Assembly: GCF_000155635.1 (NCBI RefSeq)
Contig: NZ_DS990556.1
Coordinates: 1,990,670 to 2,054,669 of the forward strand
Origin: Cyanobium sp. PCC 7001
GTDB taxonomy: Bacteria > Cyanobacteriota > Cyanobacteriia > PCC-6307 > Cyanobiaceae
Reading direction: 5' to 3'
DNA length: 64,000 nt
Each line of letters opens with the position of its first letter. Position 1 is the first letter of the stretch. Below are positions 1 through 8,472 of the stretch, piece after piece. The notes below the pieces were generated by a model. The model was not told where the DNA came from and did not search any database. It worked only from the letters and a program-made list of their open reading frames with translations. The position numbers were made by a program, and so were the translations under genes.

Positions 1-242
1 AGGGCGGCGCCCGCCTGCTGGTGAGCGTGCCGGCATCGCAGGCCTCGGCCTGGGAAGAGGCCCTGGCCGGTGCCGGTACGGCCGTGCCCGCCCAGCGTCT
101 GGGTGCGGTGAGCGCCGAGCCCCTCCTCTGCATCGCCCAGGGCGGTGAGGATCTGATCCGCTTGCCGGTGGCAGAGCTGCGGGAGCGGTTCGAGCAGGCC
201 ATCCCGCGCCGCATGGGGGTGGATCTCCCTCCCACGGCCTGA
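1..242 (+). CDS. purL: Phosphoribosylformylglycinamidine synthase II, C-terminal end (partial)
   Basis: Only the last 79 codons are in the window; the frame is already open at base 3 (reads GGARLLVSV). The tail looks like the C-terminal AIR-synthase-like domain of PurL, the ATP-dependent enzyme converting FGAR to FGAM in purine synthesis. The assignment rests on this tail and on purF, the usual cyanobacterial partner, starting 49 bases downstream on the same strand. No catalytic motif lies in the visible part. Confidence 0.75.
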   Translation, partial: GGARLLVSVPASQASAWEEALAGAGTAVPAQRLGAVSAEPLLCIAQGGEDLIRLPVAELRERFEQAIPRRMGVDLPPTA

Positions 243-291
243 CCACAGCCCTCGTGCAGAATGATGACCCGACGTCTGTGGTGATGGGCTT

Positions 292-1803
292 GTGGTGGTA
301 GAGCATCCGGAGCCCGCCCACGAGCCCTCGACCACCCCATCAACCCTGCCGGACCGGCCTGACAAGCCCGAGGAAGCCTGCGGCGTCTACGCGGTGCTCG
401 CGCCTGGTCAGCAGGTGGCCAACCTCACCTATTTCGGCCTCTACGCCCTGCAGCACCGGGGCCAGGAGTCGGCCGGCATCGCCGTCTTCGACGCCGAGCA
501 GCATGTGCGGCTCCACAAGGACATGGGCCTGGTGAGCCAGGTGTTCGACCAGGAGGTGCTGGAGCGGATGCCGGGCGATCTGGCCATCGGCCACAACCGC
601 TACTCCACCACCGGCAGCAGCAAGGTGTGCAATGCCCAGCCCGTGGTGCTCAACACCCGGCTCGGTCCCTTCGCCCTGGCCCACAACGGCAACCTGGTGA
701 ATGCGTCCCAGCTGCGGGAAGACCTCGGTGCCATCGCCAGCGAGCTCACCTCCACGACCGATTCGGAGCTGATCGCCTTCGCCCTGCAGCGTGCCGTGAA
801 TGCCGGCGGCGACTGGGAGGCCGCCATCCGGGAGGCTGCCGGGCTGTGCCGCGGCGCCTTCAGCCTGGTGATCGGCACCCCGGGTGCCCTGTTCGCCCTG
901 CGCGATGGTCACGGCATCCGTCCACTGGTGTTCGGCCATCTGGGGGAACCGGGCCAGGCCCAGTGGGTGGTGAGCAGCGAGACGTGTGGCCTCGACATCA
1001 TCGGCGCCACCTACGAAGACGACGTGCAGCCCGGGGAGATCATCCGGTTCGTGCAGGGAGAACCCACACCCCAGCGCAGCCGCTGGTGCGACGAGCCGGC
1101 CAAGCTGTGCGTGTTCGAGATGATCTACTTCGCCCGGCCCGACAGCCGTTTCTTCGGCGAGTCGCTCTACAGCTACCGGGTGCGGATCGGTGAGGTGCTG
1201 GCTCGCGAAACTCCGGTGGAGGCCGACATCGTGATCGGCGTTCCCGACTCCGGCATCCCGGCTGCGATCGGCTTTTCCCAGGTGAGCGGCATCCATTACG
1301 CCGATGGCCTGATCAAGAACCGCTACGTGGGCCGCACCTTCATTCAGCCCACCCAGGCGATGCGGGAGGCGGGCATCCGCGTGAAGCTCAACCCCCTGCC
1401 GGATGTGCTGGCCGGTCAGCGGGTGGTGGTGATCGACGACTCGATCGTGCGCGGCACCACCAGCCGCAAGCTGGTGGCGGCCCTGCGGGAGGCGGGTGCC
1501 CGGGAGGTGCACATGCGGATCAGTTCCCCCGCTGTCACCCATCCCTGCTTCTACGGTATCGACACCGACAGCCAGGACCATCTGATCGCCGCCCGGCTCA
1601 CCCTGGAGGAGATCTCGGCCCACCTGGGTGTGGATTCCCTCGCCTACCTCAGCAAGGAGGGCATGGTGGAGGCGGCCCAGGCCAACTCCTCCCATTTCTG
1701 CACGGCCTGCTTCGACGGCCAGTACCCGATCGAGATGGATGAGGCCGTGCGCTCCAGCAAGCTCATGCTGGAGCCCGCCGGCATCGCCGCCAGCGTGCGC
1801 TGA
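292..1803 (+). CDS. purF: Amidophosphoribosyltransferase
   Basis: First committed step of purine synthesis: PRPP plus glutamine to phosphoribosylamine. The 503-residue protein begins at GTG and has a propeptide of about 29 residues before the expected nucleophile Cys30 (ACGVYAV), as in the B. subtilis-type processed enzyme. The Ntn glutaminase domain follows (HRGQESAG, GHNRYSTTGSS). The phosphoribosyltransferase domain carries the PRPP loop VIDDSIVRGTTSRK. C-terminal cysteines (FCTACFDGQYP), with an earlier one in CVFEMIYFARPD, fit the 4Fe-4S ligands of this class. It follows purL closely and is probably co-transcribed with it. Confidence 0.95.
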   Translation: MVVEHPEPAHEPSTTPSTLPDRPDKPEEACGVYAVLAPGQQVANLTYFGLYALQHRGQESAGIAVFDAEQHVRLHKDMGLVSQVFDQEVLERMPGDLAIGHNRYSTTGSSKVCNAQPVVLNTRLGPFALAHNGNLVNASQLREDLGAIASELTSTTDSELIAFALQRAVNAGGDWEAAIREAAGLCRGAFSLVIGTPGALFALRDGHGIRPLVFGHLGEPGQAQWVVSSETCGLDIIGATYEDDVQPGEIIRFVQGEPTPQRSRWCDEPAKLCVFEMIYFARPDSRFFGESLYSYRVRIGEVLARETPVEADIVIGVPDSGIPAAIGFSQVSGIHYADGLIKNRYVGRTFIQPTQAMREAGIRVKLNPLPDVLAGQRVVVIDDSIVRGTTSRKLVAALREAGAREVHMRISSPAVTHPCFYGIDTDSQDHLIAARLTLEEISAHLGVDSLAYLSKEGMVEAAQANSSHFCTACFDGQYPIEMDEAVRSSKLMLEPAGIAASVR

Positions 1804-1849
1804 GGCTGCCCCCCGATCTCGCCGCTTGGTTCGGCGCTCGGCTCCGCGC

Positions 1850-4354
1850 TCAGGTCAGCAGCGGCACCAGATCCCGCAGGCTCTCGCCTGGGCGCAGCTC
1901 GAGGGTGAGGCCGCTGCCGTTGGCATCTTCCAGCGCCAGGCTGCCGCTGCTGAGGCGGGCACTTCGGTTCTCCCCCGCCAGCACCGCCACCAGTGGATGC
2001 TCGCCGCTGCTGAGGGCCACCAGGGCGTCACCCCGCTGGCTGAAGCGGATGCCGATCAGGCCCAGATCGCCCCGCTCACAGCGCCGCAGGCTCTCCACCG
2101 CCAGTTTCTTCACCTGCCCCTGGCGGCTGGCCAGCAGCACGCTGCCACTGGCCGGCACGCAGGCCGCCCCGACGATCTGTTCATCGGGCAGCAGGCGCAT
2201 CAGCACCGGACCCTGGGCGGTGCGTCCCATCAGCGGAACCTGCTCTTCATTCGCCTCCAGCCGCAGCATGCGGCCCGTGCTGCTCGCCACCACCAGCTCA
2301 GCGCCGCTGCGGCAGGGCACCACCCGCTGCAGGGTCACCCCCTCCTTGAGCTTGAGCACGGTGGCGGCCCGGCCGGAGAGGTCCTGCAGATCGTCCAGGG
2401 GCAGCCGCTTGAAGCGCCCATCACTGCTCAACAGGCCGATGCTGAGGTGCGGGTCGCTGCCCTCCTGCAGCGGCAGCACCTGCATCACCGAAGCCCCTTC
2501 GAGGCTGTCCGGCAGGAACCGCTCCAGGGGACCGGGCTGCTGACCCGCGAACTCCCAGCGCAGCACCGCCACACGCCCGTCAGTGGTGAAGGCCAGCACC
2601 TGGGGCTGGCTGGCCACCGTCAGCAGCAGCTGGGCCGGAGCGGGATGCTCCCCCAGCGGTGCCGGTTCCTCCAGATGGAGCCGGCCCAGCACCTGGGGCG
2701 TGACGATCTTCACCGCCCGGTCGGCCTGGATCAGCACACGGCTGTCGCTGGCCAGGGCCTCCAGCGCCTGCTGGCGCTGCAGCTCCGCATTCGGACGGGC
2801 GGCGGCGGCGCGCTGGGCCACCAGGTCGTCACCGCCCTCCACCAGGCGGGTGCGGCGGGGGGTGCCGTAGCGCTTCTTCAGGGCCCTGAACTCGGCCACC
2901 ATCGCCTCGAGAAGGCTGTCGCGGTCGTCGAGCAGGTGGCGCAGCCGGGTGCGTTCCGTGCGCAGCTCCTCCGACTCCTGGCGCAGGCTCTCCTGCTCCA
3001 GGCCGGTGAGGCGGCGCAGCGGCATGGCCAGCACCGCGTCGGCCTGGCGTTCGCTCAGGTCGAGGCGCACCTGCAGGCTCGCCCTGGCGCTGGCCGCATC
3101 GGCCGCCGCCGTGATCATGGCGATCACCTCCTGCAGGGCATCGAGGGCCTTGATCAGCCCCTCCACCACCTCCAGGCGGTCCTCGCAGCGCCGCAGGGCG
3201 TGACGGGTGCGCCGGATCAGGGTGAGCTCCCGGTAGTCAAGGAACTCCTGCAGCAGGCGCCGCAGGCTCAGCTGCACCGGCTGACCGTTCACCAGGGCCA
3301 GCAGGATGGCGCCGAAATTGCTCTGCAGGGCGGTGCGGCGCTGCAGCTCGGCCAGCACCGTGTCCGCGTTGGCGTCCCGGCGCAGCTCCACCACCACCCG
3401 CATGCCCTCCCGGTCGGATTCGTCGCGGATGTCGGCGATACCGCCGATCTTGCCGTCGTTCACCTGCTCGGCCAGCTTCTCGATCCAGCCCGCCTTGCTG
3501 AGCTGGTAGGGCAGCTCGGTGATCACAACGGCGCTGCGCCGGTGGCGGCCCTTGCCGGGCTGCACCTCCTCGATGTGGGCCACCCCCCGCATCGGGATGC
3601 TGCCCCGTCCCAGCCGGTAGGTGTCGCGCACGCCGCTGCTGAGCAGCACCTCACCGCCGGTGGGGAAGTCGGGCCCAGGCACGAGGGCGAACAGCTTCTC
3701 GTCGCTGAGGTCGGGCTTGCGGATCAGAGCGATCATGGCGTCCACCACTTCGCCCAGGTTGTGGGGGGGGATGTTGGTGGCCATCCCCACGGCGATGCCG
3801 GTGCAGCCGTTCAGCAGCAGGAACGGCAGCTGGGCCGGAAGCACGGTCGGCTCCTGCTGGGAGCCGTCGAAGTTGGGGGCGAAGTCGACGGTGTCGTTGC
3901 CGATCTCGTCGAGCAGGCCCTCGTGGGCGATCGGGGCCAGGCGCGTCTCGGTGTACCGCATCGCGGCCGGTGGATCGTCGTCCACCGAGCCGAAATTGCC
4001 GTGGCCGTCCAGCAGCGGATGGCGGCTGGCGAAGGTCTGCACCAGCCGCACCAGCGCGTCATACACGGCCTGATCGCCATGGGGGTGGTACTTGCCGAGC
4101 ACATCCCCCACCACGCGGGCGCACTTGCGATAGGGCCGGTCGGGGGTGAGACCCAGCTCGTGCATCGCGAAAAGGATGCGGCGCTGCACTGGCTTGAGAC
4201 CATCGCGGGCATCGGGAAGGGCCCGGCCCACGATCACGCTCATCGCGTACTCGAGGTAGGAACGCTGCATCTCCTGATGCAGGGCGATCGGCTGGATCCG
4301 GCCGTCGCCGCCCGGATCACCGCCGTTGCGTTCGTTGCCGCGCTCCTCGGCCAT
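1850..4354 (-). CDS. DNA gyrase / topoisomerase IV subunit A-type protein
   Basis: Type IIA topoisomerase breakage-rejoining subunit, 834 residues with an ATG start. The N-terminal winged-helix/tower region is intact ([28 protein letters not shown]), with the DNA-linking tyrosine at about Tyr134 (AMRYTETR). The C-terminal third shows about four degenerate pinwheel blades (for example [36 protein letters not shown]) but no recognisable GyrA-box (QRRGGKG). That makes it ParC-like or a second GyrA-type paralogue, so no symbol is given. It converges on purF and is followed on the same strand by no related B subunit in this window. Confidence 0.85.
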   Translation of the reverse strand: MAEERGNERNGGDPGGDGRIQPIALHQEMQRSYLEYAMSVIVGRALPDARDGLKPVQRRILFAMHELGLTPDRPYRKCARVVGDVLGKYHPHGDQAVYDALVRLVQTFASRHPLLDGHGNFGSVDDDPPAAMRYTETRLAPIAHEGLLDEIGNDTVDFAPNFDGSQQEPTVLPAQLPFLLLNGCTGIAVGMATNIPPHNLGEVVDAMIALIRKPDLSDEKLFALVPGPDFPTGGEVLLSSGVRDTYRLGRGSIPMRGVAHIEEVQPGKGRHRRSAVVITELPYQLSKAGWIEKLAEQVNDGKIGGIADIRDESDREGMRVVVELRRDANADTVLAELQRRTALQSNFGAILLALVNGQPVQLSLRRLLQEFLDYRELTLIRRTRHALRRCEDRLEVVEGLIKALDALQEVIAMITAAADAASARASLQVRLDLSERQADAVLAMPLRRLTGLEQESLRQESEELRTERTRLRHLLDDRDSLLEAMVAEFRALKKRYGTPRRTRLVEGGDDLVAQRAAAARPNAELQRQQALEALASDSRVLIQADRAVKIVTPQVLGRLHLEEPAPLGEHPAPAQLLLTVASQPQVLAFTTDGRVAVLRWEFAGQQPGPLERFLPDSLEGASVMQVLPLQEGSDPHLSIGLLSSDGRFKRLPLDDLQDLSGRAATVLKLKEGVTLQRVVPCRSGAELVVASSTGRMLRLEANEEQVPLMGRTAQGPVLMRLLPDEQIVGAACVPASGSVLLASRQGQVKKLAVESLRRCERGDLGLIGIRFSQRGDALVALSSGEHPLVAVLAGENRSARLSSGSLALEDANGSGLTLELRPGESLRDLVPLLT

Positions 4355-4445
4355 CCGGTGCTGGGGTCTGGGGGCGAGAGGTGCGGCTCAGCCTACCGAT
4401 GGGCTTTTCGAGGCGGCCTTTCGCCGCCGGCCGTCCCGCTGCCCC

Positions 4446-5333
4446 CTAGAGGCCGGTGTCCCCATCCGGGCTGGCGTTGGCCAGGGCGCGGTCCACGTAG
4501 GTCTTCAGTTCTGCCTGCTGCAGCAGCTCCTGGGTGGTGGTGCGCAGCTTCGGGCCCCAGAGCTGTTCCTTCTGGTAGCTGTCCAGCACGTAGTTGGGTT
4601 CGGTATCCAGGGCCCTGCTGGCCCGTTCGAGCGCCTCGGCCCTGGCTTCACCGCCGCGGTCGAACAGGCTGGCCGCCAGGGCGAGGTTGGGTTCGGCGGC
4701 ATCGGGCTGGATCTTGAGCACCCGTCGCCAGCGGGCGATCGCTTCGTTGGTCTTGCCCTGCTCGTAGAGCACCAGGGCCTGGTTGTTGATCGCCTCCCAG
4801 AAGTCCCGCCGCAGATCGCTGGCCCGCTCGAAGGCCTTGAGGGCCAGGGACGGCTGGCTCAGCAGGATGTGGGCGTTGCCCAGGTCGAAATGGGCGCTGG
4901 CGTTGCGGCTGTCCAGCCGCAGCCCCTCCTGCAGCAGGCCAACGGCCTGTTCGGGCCGTCCGTCCCGCAGCGCCAGAGACCCCTCGGCGAACCAGATGCC
5001 GGCATTGCGCGGATCCAGCTCCTTGGCCCTGGCCAGGGACTCGGCCGCGGCCTTGAGCTGGCTGCTGCGCAGCTGGGCCTCGGCCAGCAGCATCCAGCCC
5101 CTGGGGTCCGCCGGCAGGAGTTGCACCGTCAGGGCCGCCAGCCGGGCGGCATCGTCAGGCTGCCCCAGCCGCAGCAGCCGGGCGGCCGCCTGGGCGATGC
5201 CCAGGCCCGCACCCTGCAGCTCCTCGCTCGGGGGCACATAGACGTAGGGCACCAGGGCGTTGGCCGGTAAGGTCTGGCTGAGGCTCAGTCCCAGGGCGAC
5301 GAGTGGAAAGGCGCGCAGCCAGCGCGAAGCCAT
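4446..5333 (-). CDS. Exported TPR-repeat protein
   Basis: A 295-residue protein if started at the ATG MASRWLRAF; an upstream in-frame extension to 5486 lacks coding character and runs antisense to queG. The N-terminus is a plausible signal peptide (hydrophobic FPLVALGLSLSQ, then PANALV). The rest is TPR-like helical repeats, for example residues around WFAEGSLALRDGRPEQAVGLL and AHFDLGNAHILLSQPSLALKAF. It lies head-to-tail downstream of queG on the same strand with a gap of only 25 bases. It is probably a lumenal or periplasmic scaffold; the partner is unknown. Confidence 0.75.
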   Translation of the reverse strand: MASRWLRAFPLVALGLSLSQTLPANALVPYVYVPPSEELQGAGLGIAQAAARLLRLGQPDDAARLAALTVQLLPADPRGWMLLAEAQLRSSQLKAAAESLARAKELDPRNAGIWFAEGSLALRDGRPEQAVGLLQEGLRLDSRNASAHFDLGNAHILLSQPSLALKAFERASDLRRDFWEAINNQALVLYEQGKTNEAIARWRRVLKIQPDAAEPNLALAASLFDRGGEARAEALERASRALDTEPNYVLDSYQKEQLWGPKLRTTTQELLQQAELKTYVDRALANASPDGDTGL

Positions 5334-5358
5334 TGAAACGGATCGGTTCCCTTCCACC

Positions 5359-6327
5359 CTAGGGAGTGGCTCCCCCTCCGGTACCGCCCGCGTGACGGTG
5401 GAGAGCCTGGAGATTGCGCCGCCACATCCAGGGTTTGATGCGCCGCAGGGCCGAGGCCCGCAGCCGCTCATCCCAGGTGGCGTCATCCCAGTGGAGGGCT
5501 TCGGCGGCGGGCAGATCCAGCATCCAGCTCCGCGGGGTCATGTCCGGATCGGTGGAACTCTCCAGGGGTTGCCGGTTCCAGGGGCAGACGTCCTGGCAGA
5601 TGTCGCAGCCCGCCACCCACCCCTGCAGGTGCCGGCTGATCGCGGAGGGCAGGACAGGCTCCCGGCTCTCGATCGTGTGAAAGGCGATGCAGCGGCGGCT
5701 GTCCACAACGAAGGGTTCGCGGATCGCCTGGGTGGGACAGGCGGCCATGCAGAGGCTGCAACGGCCGCAGAGGGCTGGTGCGGGTGCATCCGCCGGCAGC
5801 GGCACGGTGGTGAGCAGGTGTCCCAGCAGCAGCCACGAGCCACGCCGCCGGTGAATCAGGTTGCCGTGCTTGCCGATCCACCCCAGTCCGGCCTCCTCGG
5901 CCCAGGCCTTGTCCATCAGGGGGGCGCTGTCCACGCAGGCCCGCCAGCGGCTTCCGGGCATCTGGTTCTCCAGCCAGCGACCGAGTTGGCGCAGCCGGCC
6001 ATCGATCACCCGGTGGTAATCCCGCCCCCAGCCGTAACGGGCCACTTTCGGAGCACCGGCACGCCGCTCCACCGCCACGAAGTAGTTGAGTCCCACCGCG
6101 AGCACGCTCCGCACCCCGGGCAGCAGCGCCTCCACCTGCCGCCGCCGGGGGTCGGCCATCCAGGCCATCTCCGCCTGGTAGCCGCGGGCCAGCCAGCGCT
6201 CGAGCGCTGCGCTGCGCAGCCGCAGCCGGGCTCCGCCCGGCACGGCGGCCAGGCCCACCGGATCGAACCCCAGCGCCCTCGCCCTCCGTTTCAGGCTGGC
6301 CGCCAGCTCGGCGGCGGCGTCGCTCAT
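5359..6327 (-). CDS. queG: Epoxyqueuosine reductase
   Basis: Last step of queuosine synthesis in tRNA (epoxyqueuosine to queuosine), a cobalamin and iron-sulfur enzyme. The 322-residue product has both ferredoxin-like clusters: CGRCSLCMAACPTQAI and GCDICQDVCPWNR. Upstream family motifs include AWAEEAGLGWIGKHGNL and the VGLNYFV segment. Length and motif order match the family, and the ATG start is unambiguous. It is divergent from the HpsJ-like gene, sharing a 45-base intergenic gap. Confidence 0.93.
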   Translation of the reverse strand: MSDAAAELAASLKRRARALGFDPVGLAAVPGGARLRLRSAALERWLARGYQAEMAWMADPRRRQVEALLPGVRSVLAVGLNYFVAVERRAGAPKVARYGWGRDYHRVIDGRLRQLGRWLENQMPGSRWRACVDSAPLMDKAWAEEAGLGWIGKHGNLIHRRRGSWLLLGHLLTTVPLPADAPAPALCGRCSLCMAACPTQAIREPFVVDSRRCIAFHTIESREPVLPSAISRHLQGWVAGCDICQDVCPWNRQPLESSTDPDMTPRSWMLDLPAAEALHWDDATWDERLRASALRRIKPWMWRRNLQALHRHAGGTGGGATP

Positions 6328-6372
6328 GGCCCGTACAGTTGCCGCACAACCTCAGTTTGCGGCGCACAGCCT

Positions 6373-7041
6373 GTGAGTACAGCCACCTCCGGCCGTCTGG
6401 CCTTCCTCTCCCGCTGGATCGGGCTCACCCTGGTGGTGCTGATGGCCCTGCAGGTCATGGCGCTGGTGGCCGCCTGGAACTGGTCGCTGGAGCCATTCCG
6501 CCAGGTGTTCGTGGACCGGCTGGTGGCCGATGCGCCGCTGGCCCTGGTGGGTCTGCTGCTGATGCTGATCGGCAGCCGCCTCGAAGCTCCGGCGGGCCGC
6601 ACGCCGCTGCGCTGGGTCACGGGTCTTCTCGGCGTCGTGCTGGCGATCACGATGGTGGTGGTGGTGCCCCTGGCCATCGATGCTGAGGCGGCCCTGGCCG
6701 CCCAGATGCAGCAATCCGAGTCGTCCATCGCCCAGCAGACGGCCCAGCTGCAGATGCAGCAGCAGCAACTTCAGGATCCCGCCTTCGTGGACCAGTTGAT
6801 CGCCGAGGCTGAGAAGGAGGGGCGGATCCCCGCCGGCGCCACCGATGAACTGAAGCGCCAGAAGGCCCAGGAGTTCATCGATGCCCAGCTCAAGCCCCAG
6901 CTGGCCCAGGCCCAGGCCCAGCTCGACCAGGCCCGTCTCGGTCGGGATCTCTCCCTGCAGCAGCGCCGTTTCGGGGTCACCGCCCGGGCGGCCGTGCTGG
7001 CCATCGGCTTTGCTCTGCTCGCCCTGGCGGCACTGGTCTGA
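6373..7041 (+). CDS. HpsJ-like membrane protein
   Basis: A 222-residue protein starting at GTG (VSTATSGRL). Predicted membrane spans lie at about residues 14-34, 53-69, 81-101 and 201-222, with a Gln/Ala-rich coiled coil of about 85 residues (SSIAQQTAQLQMQQQQLQ onward) between spans 3 and 4. This three-plus-one layout with a hydrophilic coil resembles cyanobacterial HpsJ-family proteins, which have been linked to polysaccharide export or motility in filamentous species. That link is by resemblance only; the function here is not established. Confidence 0.7.
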   Translation: MSTATSGRLAFLSRWIGLTLVVLMALQVMALVAAWNWSLEPFRQVFVDRLVADAPLALVGLLLMLIGSRLEAPAGRTPLRWVTGLLGVVLAITMVVVVPLAIDAEAALAAQMQQSESSIAQQTAQLQMQQQQLQDPAFVDQLIAEAEKEGRIPAGATDELKRQKAQEFIDAQLKPQLAQAQAQLDQARLGRDLSLQQRRFGVTARAAVLAIGFALLALAALV

Positions 7042-7111
7042 CAGACCGGCCTGGGACGCGGCTGGCTAAGTTGCCCGGTGGTAGCTGTCGGCCGGATCGC
7101 CGGGTTTCGCC

Positions 7112-7837
7112 TTGGTTCAATCCAGTCCCAGACCTGACCTGCCCCTGGGCAACCGCCTGCAGCAGGACCTCAAGAACGACCTGATCGCCGGGCTTCTTGT
7201 GGTCATTCCCCTGGCCACCACGATCTGGCTGGCCACCACGGTGAGCCGCTTCGTGCTGGCGTTCCTCACCTCCATCCCCAAGCAGTTCAACCCGTTCAAC
7301 ACCCTCAACCCGGTGTTGCAGGAGCTGATCAACCTCGGGGTGGGTCTGCTGGTTCCCCTGCTGGCCATCCTGCTGATCGGCCTGATGGCCCGCAACATCG
7401 TGGGCCGCTGGCTGCTGGAATTCGGTGAGGGCACCCTGCTGCGGATTCCCCTGGCGGGATCGGTGTACAAGACCCTCAAGCAGCTGCTGGAAACGTTCCT
7501 GCAGGGCAATTCCTCCCGCTTTCGTCGGGTGGTGCTGGTGGAATACCCCCGCGAAGGCCTGTTCGCCCTCGGCTTCGTCACCGGTGTGCTCGGCACCGCC
7601 CTGCAGGCCGGCTTCAACGAGCCCATGCTCAGCGTGTTCATCCCCACCGCACCCAACCCCACCACCGGCTGGTATGCGGTGGTGCCCGAGCGGTCGGTCC
7701 GCGACCTCAACCTCTCGGTGGAGGATGCCTTCCGCACCATCATTTCCGCCGGCATCGTCAACCCGGACGAGCGCGAAACTCCCAACCGCAGCTTCTCCAG
7801 CCTTCTGGCCCAGCTGCGTGCCCCCCAGATGTCCTGA
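7112..7837 (+). CDS. DUF502-family integral membrane protein
   Basis: A 241-residue protein, TTG start (VQSSPRPDLPLGNRLQQDL). Two long hydrophobic segments at about residues 24-52 and 72-95 are followed by a soluble domain with the DUF502 pattern IPLAGSVYKTLKQLLE and later VFIPTAPNPTTGWY. Function is unknown; relatives occur across bacteria and plant plastids. Its TGA overlaps the nusB ATG by one base, so the two are probably translationally coupled. Confidence 0.85.
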   Translation: MVQSSPRPDLPLGNRLQQDLKNDLIAGLLVVIPLATTIWLATTVSRFVLAFLTSIPKQFNPFNTLNPVLQELINLGVGLLVPLLAILLIGLMARNIVGRWLLEFGEGTLLRIPLAGSVYKTLKQLLETFLQGNSSRFRRVVLVEYPREGLFALGFVTGVLGTALQAGFNEPMLSVFIPTAPNPTTGWYAVVPERSVRDLNLSVEDAFRTIISAGIVNPDERETPNRSFSSLLAQLRAPQMS

Positions 7838-8472
7838 TGCAGAGCCGCACCCTTTCCCGCGAACTGGCCCTGCTGATGCTTGGCCAGATCAGTGACCGCG
7901 GCGACGGTGGCGCCGCCGGAGCGGACCTCCCCCTCGATCAGCTCCTCAACCAGGCCCTGGCGAGCCTCGGTCAGCACGTTCGTGAAGCCCTCGACCGTTC
8001 CGCTGAGGATCTCCAGACAGCCCAGCAGCACCTGCTCGACAGCGAGCTGCAGGAGCAGGGGGCCGCGCAGCTGCCGCGGGTGCGGCAGCATCTGCAGGAG
8101 GGCCTGGCGGCGGCGGAACAGGCCCTCAACCGCCTCTCGGCCGGTCTGGAGTTGCCCAGGTTGCTGCTGCTCGCCGATCAGGAGGAGGTGCGCCGCGATG
8201 CCCTGGCCCGCGCCGCTGCCGTGGTGCGCCAGCGTGAAGCGATCGACCGCCGCCTCGATGCGGTGATGGAGGGCTGGCGCCTGACCCGTCTGCCGCGCAT
8301 CGATCGGGACATCCTGCGCCTGGCCGCCGTTGATCTGGCTGATTTCCACACTCCAGCGCCGGTGGCCTGCAACGAGGCCGTTGACCTGGCCAACCGCTAC
8401 AGCGACGAGCGGGGCCGGCGCATGATCAATGGCGTGTTGCGGCGCTACACCGACGCGGTCACGGCTTCCTGA
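7837..8472 (+). CDS. nusB: Transcription antitermination factor NusB
   Basis: RNA-binding, all-helical partner of NusE (S10) in rRNA antitermination. The 211-residue protein starts with the family opening MQSRTLSRELALLMLGQIS and ends with the conserved helix pattern PVACNEAVDLANRYSDERG. It is longer than E. coli NusB (about 140) because of an inserted helical stretch around residues 30-110, which is common in cyanobacteria. It overlaps the preceding and following genes by one base each, making a DUF502-nusB-ftsY operon. Confidence 0.9.
   Translation: MQSRTLSRELALLMLGQISDRGDGGAAGADLPLDQLLNQALASLGQHVREALDRSAEDLQTAQQHLLDSELQEQGAAQLPRVRQHLQEGLAAAEQALNRLSAGLELPRLLLLADQEEVRRDALARAAAVVRQREAIDRRLDAVMEGWRLTRLPRIDRDILRLAAVDLADFHTPAPVACNEAVDLANRYSDERGRRMINGVLRRYTDAVTAS

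Noticed and set aside
340-1695. Open frame of about 450 codons antisense to purF
   Set aside because: Gly/His/Gln-rich, no domain; purF on the other strand is complete and motif-rich.
1628-4717. A very long open frame (over 1,000 codons) antisense to the GyrA-type gene
   Set aside because: Low-complexity His/Gln/Arg/Ala translation typical of antisense frames in GC-rich DNA; the opposite strand has a full set of topoisomerase motifs.
4735-4742. HIP1-type octamer GCGATCGC (another at 18696-18703)
   Set aside because: Occurs inside coding genes and is not obviously enriched; expected occasionally in GC-rich DNA.
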